Origin: Bacillota bacterium | GTDB taxonomy: Bacteria; Bacillota; Clostridia; Christensenellales; UMGS416 | Length of the DNA stretch: 49,379 bases | Direction: 5' to 3' | NCBI GenBank assembly: GCA_016281935.1 | Contig: JAEEJN010000056.1 | Span: 1 to 49,379, forward strand | In this document: one piece after another, positions 23,560 through 31,416 of the stretch | Position numbering within the stretch: the stretch's first letter is position 1 | Layout: the number at the start of each line of letters is the position of its first letter | Notes under the pieces: model-generated | Databases searched by the model: none | Seen by the model: only the letters and a program-made list of their open reading frames with translations | Told to the model about the DNA's origin: nothing | Translations under genes and position numbers: made by a program

Positions 23560-25623
23560 TTACTCGGGTATCGCTTTTTCCCACGGCGTCTTTTCCATCC
23601 AGCCGGAGCAGTCCCAGTACCTGCGTATCAGTTCACTGTACCATTTCAGCTTGGCTGCCAGATGCTCGGAGTTCTCGAACATCCAGTCATAACCGGTGGA
23701 GGCATATTCGATGATGCGGGCACGGTCTTCCGTGGGGAAAGTCTTGCTGTATCTGTCGACAAAATAGCAGTCCGAATCACGGTTCTCGTAGTCGAACGTG
23801 TATCGTCCGTTGTCCGTGAGCTCCGTGGGGCTGCCGTCATCGTCCAGATAGCTGTAGTGATACGTGAATCCGGGCGGGTTCATGGAATTCCATTCCTCCT
23901 CGCTGAGACAGGAAAGGCCTTCCTCGTTCTCCATCTGGGCAATGCGTGAATCGATCGCGTGACTGACTTCATGATAGAAGGTCCCGATCACGTTGTATTT
24001 CGTGTCCATGCAGATGATCTGCCGGTCAGGTTCGGCATTCGCATAGCCCACGACATCCGGTATGCCCTGATCTTCCGATTTCCGGCTGATCGCTCCCGTG
24101 AGCGAGACGTAGAAATAACGCATGTACCCGTCTTTTGTGAATTCCCTGAAGAAACCTTCCGGGTAGGTGGACAGCACGCTTTCCATCTGTTCAAGGGCAT
24201 TGCTGAATTCCTGGTCTGTCACGAGAGGTTCAGCGTGATAGGTCATGTCGAACAGGAGCGCGTTCTCTCCGATGAGGAGACGGACACCGTACTTCTCGTT
24301 GAGAACAGCTGCCCTTTCACTGTACACACCGTAATCCTTCTCCAGAATGATCTCCTGGACGGCGGGGCCCGGTTCGGGCTGGGGAAGAGAGTCTCCCAGG
24401 ACTTGTCCGTTTTCCAATACCGTACGGGCAAGAACAAGCTCGCTTGCGGAGTTGGAAAGAGAGACCCAGAAATCTTCCGGGTCAGAGCCGACGGGAAGGG
24501 AGATCCCGTAATCGTCCCAGAAATCTTCGCCTGCGTAGGGGGAGGGATCCAACACGGAACTGTGGACGCAGACCCTCTCCTTCAGATCGTAGACCTCCGT
24601 CAGCAGTTCGCGTTCTCTGACTGTGACCATGTACAGCAGACCGCCCGATATGCGGAACACCGCATCATCTTCCTGATCATAATCGAAACGGATCAGGGGA
24701 GCGAGACGCCCTGTCTGCCATCTCCATTCGTAAAAACAGAGGACGCCGTCCTGCTTCAGACTGAAATACACGCCGCTGTCGGATTCGACCGGGATGAGGG
24801 GTTCCGAATCGGGAGACATCCCGAACCCGGTATCATCGTCATGATCGGGAAGGAATCCGAGCTTCTCGCCTGTAGAGATCTTTGCAAGAAGATAGCCTGA
24901 CCGGTTGTGGACCTGTTCCCTTGCGTCACAGAGGATGAGGTCGTCTCCGGGGATATAACCCATAACGCTGTCGGCCTGATAGAAGAGCTCGGGATCGAAA
25001 AATACGCCTTCTTCACGGCTGCTGACCGAGAGAGAGGAGATGACGGCCGTCCTGCCGTTGGGATAGATCAGCTGCGATGCGTCTCTGCTGAGACGCACGT
25101 CGTATACGGACCTGCCGCCGATGACGAGGGGAATGCGTTCGCAGCTGCTCAGATCATCCGAAAACAGGAGTATCTCGTTGCTGTAGGAGATATTCAGGGC
25201 CAGTCTGTCTGATTCCATGCTGGAAACGCCCCAGCGCTGATAGGGGAAGGGATGCTCATAGCCTTCAAAGTCCTCCAGTATCTCAGACCAGATCCTTATG
25301 CCGCCCTGTTCGATCGCCAGGTGCCCCGGCGTTTCGGAAAGCACGAGCAGCGGCGCCTCTTCGCGCTTCTGCGGAAGGGCACGAATGACATCCTGTCCAC
25401 TGTCCGAACGGTAATAGATCTGATAGTGACCCTGTTCGATCGGCAGAGGCGTCGGCGTGGGCTCGGGCGTGGGTGTGGGGACGGGCGTCGGGACCGGGGT
25501 CCGTTCGGCTGTCCGTACAGGCGTTGCCGTCGGGATCGTTTCCACGATATGGGCCGAGCAGCCGGATGCCATGATCAGAACGATCAGGATCAGCACCGGA
25601 AATAAGACGGAGGATCTGCGCAT
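23560..25623 (-). CDS. lipoprotein with C-terminal HExxH zinc metallopeptidase motif
   Basis: 687 residues. A type II signal peptide ends in the lipobox MASGC (Cys 22), followed by a Pro/Thr spacer (about 42-63, repeated TPVPTP units) that would hold the protein off the membrane. Residues 65-440 are beta-rich and propeller-like. The C-terminal part holds FYHEVSHAIDSR with H551, E552 and H555, and about 80 residues later FPTEDRARIIEYA with E632 as a candidate third zinc ligand. That spacing suggests a gluzincin-like peptidase; the activity and target are inferred. The ATG at 25623 follows AAAGGTGG; a GTG three codons upstream overlaps that ribosome site. It is the first gene of the unit with LCP. 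Confidence 0.82.
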   Translation of the reverse strand: MRRSSVLFPVLILIVLIMASGCSAHIVETIPTATPVRTAERTPVPTPVPTPTPEPTPTPLPIEQGHYQIYYRSDSGQDVIRALPQKREEAPLLVLSETPGHLAIEQGGIRIWSEILEDFEGYEHPFPYQRWGVSSMESDRLALNISYSNEILLFSDDLSSCERIPLVIGGRSVYDVRLSRDASQLIYPNGRTAVISSLSVSSREEGVFFDPELFYQADSVMGYIPGDDLILCDAREQVHNRSGYLLAKISTGEKLGFLPDHDDDTGFGMSPDSEPLIPVESDSGVYFSLKQDGVLCFYEWRWQTGRLAPLIRFDYDQEDDAVFRISGGLLYMVTVRERELLTEVYDLKERVCVHSSVLDPSPYAGEDFWDDYGISLPVGSDPEDFWVSLSNSASELVLARTVLENGQVLGDSLPQPEPGPAVQEIILEKDYGVYSERAAVLNEKYGVRLLIGENALLFDMTYHAEPLVTDQEFSNALEQMESVLSTYPEGFFREFTKDGYMRYFYVSLTGAISRKSEDQGIPDVVGYANAEPDRQIICMDTKYNVIGTFYHEVSHAIDSRIAQMENEEGLSCLSEEEWNSMNPPGFTYHYSYLDDDGSPTELTDNGRYTFDYENRDSDCYFVDRYSKTFPTEDRARIIEYASTGYDWMFENSEHLAAKLKWYSELIRRYWDCSGWMEKTPWEKAIPE

Positions 25624-25655
25624 GAGTTCCACCTTTCATTTCGTTTCGGATAATT

Positions 25656-25684
25656 AAGATACCACAACGTTATAAAAAAGTAAA
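25656..25684 (-). promoter_or_regulatory. promoter of the metallopeptidase-lipoprotein/LCP unit
   Basis: On the minus strand TTTACT (25684-25679), 17 bases, then TATCTT (25661-25656). The -35 element abuts the galM terminator, so the unit starts anew here. Confidence 0.55.
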
Positions 25685-25703
25685 CCCGGCCGTCAGGCCG
25701 GGT
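25670..25703 (-). terminator. intrinsic terminator of galM
   Basis: A perfect eight-base-pair stem ACCCGGCC / GGCCGGGT with a four-base loop is followed on the minus strand by TTACTTTTTTAT. It lies 17 bases after the galM stop. Confidence 0.92.
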
Positions 25704-25720
25704 CTTCTTCGAAGAATCAA

Positions 25721-26764
25721 TCAGGAGAAACGATAAACACTCTTCTGATAATAGGTCTCTCCGGGATGGAGAACGAACTTTTCCGCCCCTTCCAGATTGG
25801 GCGTGTTGGGGATGTAGTGCGGTTCAAGACAGAGTCCGCCGCGGCGTACGTAAAGGACGCCGCCTTTGCCGCGGATTCGGCCGTCCGGCACACCGTTGCC
25901 CGAATAGAACTGCATGGCAGGACAGGTGGTCAGGACTTCCATCCTGCGTCCCGTACGGGGGCCGACGACCTCAGCGACCTTTGCCAGACCTTCATGTTCA
26001 AGAATGAAGTTGTTGTCGTAGCCGCCGCCCAGCTGGATCTGCTCCCACTCGGAATCGACGTTGGGACGAAGGATGCGGGGCTTGCGAAAATCGATCGGGG
26101 TACCTTCCACCGGTACACGCTCGCCCGTGGGAACAAGCGTGGGGCTGAAGGGAGTGAAGGTCTCCGCATTGATCCACATCGTGTGATCCAGGATGTCTCC
26201 GCTGTCGTGCCCGTCCAGATTGAAGAAGCTGTGGTTCGTCAGATTGATATAGGTGTCAGCGTCCGTCGTGCCGAAGTATTCGATGGACAGGCCCTGATCC
26301 TCCGTCAGCGTGTAGACGGTCTTGACCTGTACATGGCCTGGGAAGCCTCCGTCACCGTCGGGGCTGTCCAGCGTCAGGATGAGACAGGTCTCGGAGGAAT
26401 TCTCCTCGTCGACGTCCCAGAAACGACGCTGATAGCCGTGATCTGCACAGTGGAGCATGTTCCAACCGCGTTCGTTCTTTTCGAAAGTGTATTCTTTCCC
26501 GTTCAGCGTGAAGCGTCCGCCGCCGATCCGGTTCGCGACGCGTCCGATGACGCAACCGAAGAAGCACGGATTCGTCAGATACATGGTATAGTCTTCATAG
26601 CCCAGGACGACATCGTCGGGATGCCCGTTCCTGTCGGGCACGATGAGGGACGTGATGCACGCGCCAACGTTGATGATCGTCGCTTTCACGGGACCGCGCG
26701 TCAGCGTATATTCCAGGATGCTGCGTCCGTCTGCAGTGCCTTTGACTACGGCTGTCTTGTTCAT
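25721..26764 (-). CDS. galM: aldose 1-epimerase (galactose mutarotase)
   Basis: 347-residue beta-sandwich enzyme that interconverts the alpha and beta anomers of galactose and related sugars. Visible are FFGCVIGRVANRI (68-80), the WNMLHCADHGYQ block (101-112), LTNHSFFNLDGH (175-186, catalytic His), GGGYDNNFIL and CLEPHYIPNTPN near the C-terminus with the catalytic Glu. Length is normal. AAGGAGGCAAGCG precedes the ATG. It stands alone, divergent from the DUF2975 module; no other Leloir pathway gene is in the window. Confidence 0.94.
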   Translation of the reverse strand: MNKTAVVKGTADGRSILEYTLTRGPVKATIINVGACITSLIVPDRNGHPDDVVLGYEDYTMYLTNPCFFGCVIGRVANRIGGGRFTLNGKEYTFEKNERGWNMLHCADHGYQRRFWDVDEENSSETCLILTLDSPDGDGGFPGHVQVKTVYTLTEDQGLSIEYFGTTDADTYINLTNHSFFNLDGHDSGDILDHTMWINAETFTPFSPTLVPTGERVPVEGTPIDFRKPRILRPNVDSEWEQIQLGGGYDNNFILEHEGLAKVAEVVGPRTGRRMEVLTTCPAMQFYSGNGVPDGRIRGKGGVLYVRRGGLCLEPHYIPNTPNLEGAEKFVLHPGETYYQKSVYRFS

Positions 26765-26850
26765 CGCTTGCCTCCTTGTTTCGGATGATTTGTTTTCTTA
26801 ATGATAACACATTTGGGTATCTAAAACCACCCTTTTGAATAACAGAAAAA

Positions 26851-26871
26851 TTATATCGAAAAACGATATAA
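26851..26871. repeat. perfect inverted repeat, putative operator
   Basis: Arms TTATATCG and CGATATAA enclose five A residues. It ends five bases before the -35 element of the DUF2975/XRE promoter, and lies about 90 bases upstream of galM on the other strand. The XRE protein encoded two genes downstream is the obvious candidate to bind it. Confidence 0.6.
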
Positions 26872-26876
26872 ATCTA

Positions 26877-26905
26877 TTGACAAACAGTATGCTCATGTGT
26901 ATCAT
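26877..26905 (+). promoter_or_regulatory. promoter of the DUF2975/XRE module
   Basis: TTGACA (26877-26882), a 17-base spacer and TATCAT (26900-26905). It would start transcription about 18 bases before the DUF2975 start codon, leaving only a short leader with the GGGAGGG ribosome site. Confidence 0.8.
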
Positions 26906-26929
26906 GATGATCGATGGGAGGGTTGTTCC

Positions 26930-27373
26930 ATGAAAATCGACCGTGCGTTCAGCACTTTTCTTTCCAGATTGGCGACTGCTTTTGCCGGTATCCTTGTCGT
27001 GGCGCTCGCGATACTGATGCCGCGGATCGTCCGGCTGTATATCGGACCGGAAGGAAGCGGATACGCCCTGATCCTGACGCTTCTGTACGGTATCCTTCTT
27101 TTCGGCTCTCTGGCAGTGGCTTTTCTCTGGATCCTGCTGTCCAGGGTGAGCGCAGGTTCCGTGTTCTCGGATCTGTCGATCCTATGTCTGCGCGTCCTTT
27201 CCTGGTCCTGTGTAGGCGCCGGGATCCTGTTCATCGGCCTGGGATTCATGTCTTTCTATTTTTCCTTTGCGGTCGGAGCGGCCGCTCTCTTCCTCGGGCT
27301 CATTCTCAGAGTGGTCAAGAACTGTCTTGAAGAAGCGACCCGGATCAAGGAAGAGAACGACTTCACGATTTAG
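26930..27373 (+). CDS. DUF2975-type membrane protein
   Basis: 147 residues with four predicted membrane helices (about 10-32, 42-66, 86-108, 112-130), a short positively charged N-terminus and a charged C-terminal tail, RVVKNCLEEATRIKEENDFTI. The layout and the XRE gene 10 bases downstream match the DUF2975 family, which is commonly paired with a small HTH regulator; the job of the pair is not established to my knowledge. The start is the ATG after GGGAGGG. The membrane protein may sense a signal and control the regulator, which is inference from arrangement. Confidence 0.8.
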   Translation: MKIDRAFSTFLSRLATAFAGILVVALAILMPRIVRLYIGPEGSGYALILTLLYGILLFGSLAVAFLWILLSRVSAGSVFSDLSILCLRVLSWSCVGAGILFIGLGFMSFYFSFAVGAAALFLGLILRVVKNCLEEATRIKEENDFTI

Positions 27374-27383
27374 GAGGCGAAGG

Positions 27384-27596
27384 ATGATACGGGTTGATCT
27401 GGATGTCATGATGGCGATGCGCAGGATATCCCTGAACGAACTTTCACAGAAAGTGGGGATCACTCCCGCCAACCTTTCGATACTGAAAAACAACCGTGCG
27501 AAGGCTATCCGCTTTTCCACTCTGGACGCGATCTGCGACGTCCTGAACTGCAGAGTGGAGGATATCCTCGTACATGAAGAGGAGGAAACAAAATGA
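27384..27596 (+). CDS. XRE-family transcriptional regulator (Cro/CI HTH)
   Basis: 70 residues, essentially just the DNA-binding domain. Helix-turn-helix is at about 17-38 (LNELSQKVGITPANLSILKN) and FSTLDAICDVLNCRVEDIL (43-61) completes the five-helix fold. There is no sensor domain, so its activity is probably set by a partner such as DUF2975. TAGGAGGCGAAGG gives a strong ribosome site. The last 4 bases (ATGA) overlap the DUF4153-like gene, so three genes are coupled. The inverted repeat at 26851 is a candidate target. Confidence 0.93.
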   Translation: MIRVDLDVMMAMRRISLNELSQKVGITPANLSILKNNRAKAIRFSTLDAICDVLNCRVEDILVHEEEETK

Positions 27597-29278
27597 ATCC
27601 GGAAGAATACGGATCGAATCCGATACAGAGTCCCTACGGTCAAGGATACGGAGCAGCCCCTGTGGCTCCCCGGGCCGTCCCGCAGAGAAGATTACCTGAC
27701 GCAAAAGACAGGGTTTTTGCGATCCTGACTCTTGCCGCTTCATGGTTCTATGCGAGGATCATGTTCAGGCCGGAGTCTCCGATCGCGGCGCTGATCCTGA
27801 CTGTTCTTTTCTACGGGATCGCGTTCGCCTATATCCGTGTGCGCAGGATCGCGGTGCCCAAAGCCGCATGGTGGCTTCCCGTAAGCGCGGCGCTGTTTTC
27901 CTTCGGTTATCTGCTTCAGTCCTTTTACGCCGTGCATCTGCTGGCTTTCCAGTGGGCGAAGTTTTCCTGTCTGTGGTTCCTTGCCGCTGCCTGCGGGACC
28001 GTATCCTCTCTGCCTGACGAGGGCATCCTTACGGATTCCATCAAAGTGGGCGTCGTGCAGCCTTTCTGCCGTTTCATCGCTCTGTTCCCGGCGCTGTTCC
28101 ATTCCGATTCCGACAGAAGGCAGGGAAGAAAGACCTTGGGCTGGGTCTTCCTTGGACTTGCCGTGGCGGTGATCCCCTGCGCTGTCGTTATCGCTCTGCT
28201 CTCTTTCGACGAAGGCTTTTCGGCCATGCTCGAACGGGTCTTCAGCGGAGAATGGACCGATCGGCTGGGAGAAGAGTTCGCATACGTGGTCGCGGCGGTC
28301 CCGATCGCCATGTATTTCTTCTCTTCCGCTACCGCGAACTTTGACCGGGAGAACCTGGGACTCTGGGATGCCGAGTCGGTACGGGCAAGACACAGAGCCA
28401 TGGCCGCGGCGCCCGTCGCGTTCGGGATGGCGGTCATGATCCCCGTTCTGGTCGTATACTGCGTTTTTTTCGCTTCCCAGTGGGAACAGTATCTTTACGC
28501 TTTCATTTTCAAGCTTCCTTCGGCATTCAGCAGCTACTCGGCATACGCGCGTGACGGATTCTTCCAGCTGTGTGCCGTGGCTTTCGTCAATGCGGCCCTC
28601 ATGATAGGCGCCCAGAGATTCCTGAAGAAAACGGAAAACGGTGAGACGGCCCGGCCCATCCGGTGGCTCCAGGGACTGTATGCTGCGTCCACGCTCGCTC
28701 TTCTTGCTACGGCTCTCGCCAAAATGTTCCTGTACGTCCGCTACTACGGACTGACTCCTCTGAGAGTCTACTCGACCTGGCTCATGTTCGCCATGGTGCT
28801 CGCGTTCGTCGGTACGATCGTATCGCTGTTCTGGAAGAAACTGAGACTGGTGCCTATGGTCTTCGCTCTCGGCATCCTGTTCTTCGGAACGCTCTGTTTC
28901 GTCGATTCTCATCAGATGATCGCGGAATACAACATCCATGCCTATGAGACAAGACAGCTCATGAAACTGGATATGAGCGCGATGTACGAACTCGGCGACA
29001 GTGCCGTCGCTCCGGTCTATGAAGCCCTGGAGAGGGGGATCGTTACCAAGAACGTCTCTCTTGAAACGGATATCCATGATTTCATGTGCAACAGAGCGGA
29101 GATGCAGGAAGAAGAGACTCCGGGACTCTTTCAGATGACGCCTGCCAAGATCCGTACCGCAGCAGTACTCACTGCATACAGAGAGAAGTACGCGGACGAA
29201 TACGCACAGTACAAGGAGAATATGAAGGATTACTGGAGAGAGGTGTCGGATGAGGAAACCGGAGAGGAAGGGGAATAA
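27593..29278 (+). CDS. polytopic membrane protein, DUF4153-like
   Basis: 561 residues. A Pro/Gly/Gln/Tyr-rich cytoplasmic N-terminus (1-38) is followed by about a dozen hydrophobic helices between 42 and 450. Among them is a conserved-looking cytoplasmic segment GVVQPFCRFIALFPALFHSDSD. A soluble C-terminal domain (about 455-561) with many Glu and Tyr residues completes it. Overall layout and the neighbouring XRE gene suggest the DUF4153/DUF4173 group of unknown function; I make that assignment with caution. It overlaps the XRE gene by 4 bases and precedes a small lipoprotein by 4 bases. Confidence 0.7.
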   Translation: MNPEEYGSNPIQSPYGQGYGAAPVAPRAVPQRRLPDAKDRVFAILTLAASWFYARIMFRPESPIAALILTVLFYGIAFAYIRVRRIAVPKAAWWLPVSAALFSFGYLLQSFYAVHLLAFQWAKFSCLWFLAAACGTVSSLPDEGILTDSIKVGVVQPFCRFIALFPALFHSDSDRRQGRKTLGWVFLGLAVAVIPCAVVIALLSFDEGFSAMLERVFSGEWTDRLGEEFAYVVAAVPIAMYFFSSATANFDRENLGLWDAESVRARHRAMAAAPVAFGMAVMIPVLVVYCVFFASQWEQYLYAFIFKLPSAFSSYSAYARDGFFQLCAVAFVNAALMIGAQRFLKKTENGETARPIRWLQGLYAASTLALLATALAKMFLYVRYYGLTPLRVYSTWLMFAMVLAFVGTIVSLFWKKLRLVPMVFALGILFFGTLCFVDSHQMIAEYNIHAYETRQLMKLDMSAMYELGDSAVAPVYEALERGIVTKNVSLETDIHDFMCNRAEMQEEETPGLFQMTPAKIRTAAVLTAYREKYADEYAQYKENMKDYWREVSDEETGEEGE

Positions 29279-29282
29279 GACC

Positions 29283-29777
29283 GTGAAAAGAACTATTATG
29301 GCCGTATTGCTTCTTGCATCTCTCTTTCTTTCAGGGTGCTTTCTGAACTCGGATCCCAGAGAGAAAGTCTCCGGTGAGCTCGGCCTCGATCTGCGGGAAG
29401 CGCAGATCCTGGAGAACGAGGAGAGGAGGGGGATCCACGGAGACGGAGATCTGATCCTGACGCTGCAGATCGCCGAAGAGAAACGTCCGGCCGCAGAAGA
29501 AAAGATCCTGAATGCTCGCGGATGGCGTCCTCTCCCCATGAGCGAGATGATGTGCGAGGCGCTGTATTCCGACTGGCCGACTTTTACCCGTTCGTCCGAC
29601 GGTACCCTTCTTGTTCCGGACGTCATGCATGGGTCATACTATCTCAGAAACCGCATGGAAGGTGTTGCGGATCCTTATGACGAGAATACACTTTGGGGTC
29701 CGTCTTCCTATCGTTTCACTCTCGCGATCTATGACAGCGAGAGCGGAAAACTGTATTACTGCTCGATCGACAGATAA
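29283..29777 (+). CDS. small lipoprotein of unknown function
   Basis: 164 residues beginning at a GTG behind GAAGGGGAATAAGACC. The signal peptide KRTIMAVLLLASLFLSGC has a clear lipobox with Cys at 19. An in-frame ATG 33 bases upstream would add 11 residues inside the previous gene and is less likely. The mature part contains LDLREAQILENEERRGIHGD and a YRFTLAIYDSESGKLYYC end, resembling small beta-rich extracellular domains. It is the last gene of the DUF2975 module, followed by two hairpins, the second a terminator. Confidence 0.78.
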   Translation: MKRTIMAVLLLASLFLSGCFLNSDPREKVSGELGLDLREAQILENEERRGIHGDGDLILTLQIAEEKRPAAEEKILNARGWRPLPMSEMMCEALYSDWPTFTRSSDGTLLVPDVMHGSYYLRNRMEGVADPYDENTLWGPSSYRFTLAIYDSESGKLYYCSIDR

Positions 29778-29783
29778 AAGAAC

Positions 29784-29839
29784 CTCCAGCTGAACAGCTG
29801 GAGATTCTTCGAGGATCCCGAACTATCGGGATCTTTTTT
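29784..29839 (+). terminator. tandem hairpins and terminator after the 29283 lipoprotein
   Basis: First a nine-base-pair stem (CTCCAGCTG / CAGCTGGAG, two-base loop, 29784-29803), then GATCCCGA / TCGGGATC (29814-29833) followed by six T. The second is a classical intrinsic terminator; the first may protect the 3' end. Confidence 0.9.
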
Positions 29840-30278
29840 ACGTCTTCGCATCAAACTTCTTTCCGCATTCGGGACAGGTCACTGTGAGGGCACCTTTGCC
29901 TCTGGGAAGACGGAGACGTTTCCTGCACTGGGGGCAGGCGACGTAACGGTAGACCTTCCGGTTGCGGAAACGTTCACGGGCTTCGCTGAAGAAGCGGATC
30001 AGACGGTTTTTATGAAATAGATACCATCTGTTTTCCGATTCGCGCTTTCCGATGTTTCTGGAGAGCATGCGGAATGCGGAAAAGAAGATCGCCGCCAGGG
30101 AGAGGGCGTAGAGTACGTAGGAAGCGATGAAGGCGCGGCAGAAAGTCAGGATCCAGGACAGGACGATGAGGATGAGGGAAACCCAGATGAGATCCGTGGA
30201 GAGTGCGTCACGGCCTCCGGATACGAGAAGATAGCGCCCGCGGAGCAGGGGAAGGATCTTACGGCGGAAAAAGTCCAT
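29838..30278 (-). CDS. membrane protein with C-terminal zinc ribbon
   Basis: 146 residues. Two hydrophobic helices (about 28-47 and 50-68) precede a basic segment and a C-terminal zinc ribbon with CPQC (115-118) and CPECGKKF (135-142). The orientation would leave the ribbon in the cytoplasm near the membrane. I do not recognise a named family. It starts 11 bases after the oxidoreductase stop at 30290 and is the last gene of that unit, but nothing links its role to sugar metabolism. Its end overlaps the T-run of the converging terminator. Confidence 0.72.
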   Translation of the reverse strand: MDFFRRKILPLLRGRYLLVSGGRDALSTDLIWVSLILIVLSWILTFCRAFIASYVLYALSLAAIFFSAFRMLSRNIGKRESENRWYLFHKNRLIRFFSEARERFRNRKVYRYVACPQCRKRLRLPRGKGALTVTCPECGKKFDAKT

Positions 30279-30289
30279 GTCGGGATCTC

Positions 30290-31387
30290 TTACTTTCTGC
30301 CCTGCAGATCGGGTGTCAGATCGACAGCCTGTGCCTGCGCCATGAGGCAGAGCTCCGCGGCCTTGAAGGCGTGGGCCTGGGTCATTGCGTTTTCCGTGCG
30401 TTCAAGGCTGTCCAGGATCAGCTGACCGAAGAAGGGGTATCCCGTGACGCCTGTAGCGTCGATGCGCTTCTCGCCGTCTCCGTTCACGAGATAGACCTGG
30501 TTTGAAAGTGCTTTCTCTCTCCCGATGTCGATATACTTGCGGATTTCGATATAGCCTTTCGTACCGAGGATGATCGTTCTGCCGTCGCCCCAGTTGCGGA
30601 GCCCGTCCGGGGTGAACCAGTCGACCCGGAAATAGTTCGTCGTGCCGTTCGCTCCTGTGATCATGCAGTCGCCGAAGTCGTCCAGTTCAGGATGATCCGG
30701 ATTACCGTAGTTCGCGATCCTGGAAGACGTGACGCATCCGTCCTCTTCGCCCGCATAAAAGAGATACTGTTCGATCTGGTGGCTGCCGATGTCGCAGAGA
30801 ATGCCTCCGTACTGTTCCTTTCGGAAGAACCAGTCGGGACGGGAAGAAAGGCTGATCCGGTGAGGGCCGACGCCCATGACCTGGACGACCTTGCCGATCA
30901 GACCTTCGTCGATCAGATAGCCGGCGAGGACAGCTCCCTCGACATGGAGACGCTCGGAATAATAGACCATGTATTTTTTGCCGGTCTCTTCCACGAGTTC
31001 TTTGGCGCTCTGGAGCTGAGCCAATGTTGTGAAAGGCGCTTTGTCCGTGAAATAATCCTTTCCTGCGCGGATCGCCCGGAGTCCGAGTGCACATCTTTCG
31101 CTTGTCACGGCTGCGCCGGCGATCATATGGGTCTCGGGGTCCTCAAGGACCTGTTCCTCGCTTTCGGCGGCTCTGGCCTGGGGAAACGCCTTGAGAAAGG
31201 CTGCGACTTTCGCCGGATCTCTGTCATAAACGTATTTCAGGGTCGCTCCGGCTTCTATAAGGCCGTTGCACATGCCGTTGATATGTCCGTGATCGAGACG
31301 AAGCGCGGAGAAGACGAATTCACCCGGTTTTACGACGGGCTTCGGTTTGCCTTTGGGAGCGTAATTCATGCCGCTTGCGATTTCCAT
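30290..31387 (-). CDS. Gfo/Idh/MocA-family oxidoreductase with altered motifs
   Basis: 365 residues of Rossmann plus alpha/beta dehydrogenase fold. The expected N-terminal GxGxxG is replaced by FSALRLDHGHING (26-38) after a 20-residue lead, and the usual EKP motif reads GKDYFTDKAPF, keeping the Lys. GVGPHRISL and DIGSHQIEQYLFYAG give the usual GxHxxD-like region. It likely acts on a sugar or inositol derivative, with the cofactor uncertain because of the changed nucleotide motif. It follows the other oxidoreductase after 29 bases. Confidence 0.82.
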   Translation of the reverse strand: MEIASGMNYAPKGKPKPVVKPGEFVFSALRLDHGHINGMCNGLIEAGATLKYVYDRDPAKVAAFLKAFPQARAAESEEQVLEDPETHMIAGAAVTSERCALGLRAIRAGKDYFTDKAPFTTLAQLQSAKELVEETGKKYMVYYSERLHVEGAVLAGYLIDEGLIGKVVQVMGVGPHRISLSSRPDWFFRKEQYGGILCDIGSHQIEQYLFYAGEEDGCVTSSRIANYGNPDHPELDDFGDCMITGANGTTNYFRVDWFTPDGLRNWGDGRTIILGTKGYIEIRKYIDIGREKALSNQVYLVNGDGEKRIDATGVTGYPFFGQLILDSLERTENAMTQAHAFKAAELCLMAQAQAVDLTPDLQGRK

Positions 31388-31416
31388 TTCTGACTCCTGT
31401 CTTTGTTCATGTTGGC

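Noticed and set aside
25500-25500. CG-rich tandem repeat encoding the TPVPTP stretch as a possible repeat element
   Set aside because: It is an in-frame Pro/Thr stalk behind a lipoprotein signal peptide, a usual spacer, and does not occur elsewhere in the window.
27740-29626. 628-codon open frame antisense to the DUF4153-like gene
   Set aside because: The sequence is highly charged without a fold signature and crosses two real genes. The plus-strand reading gives consistent membrane helices and signal peptides.
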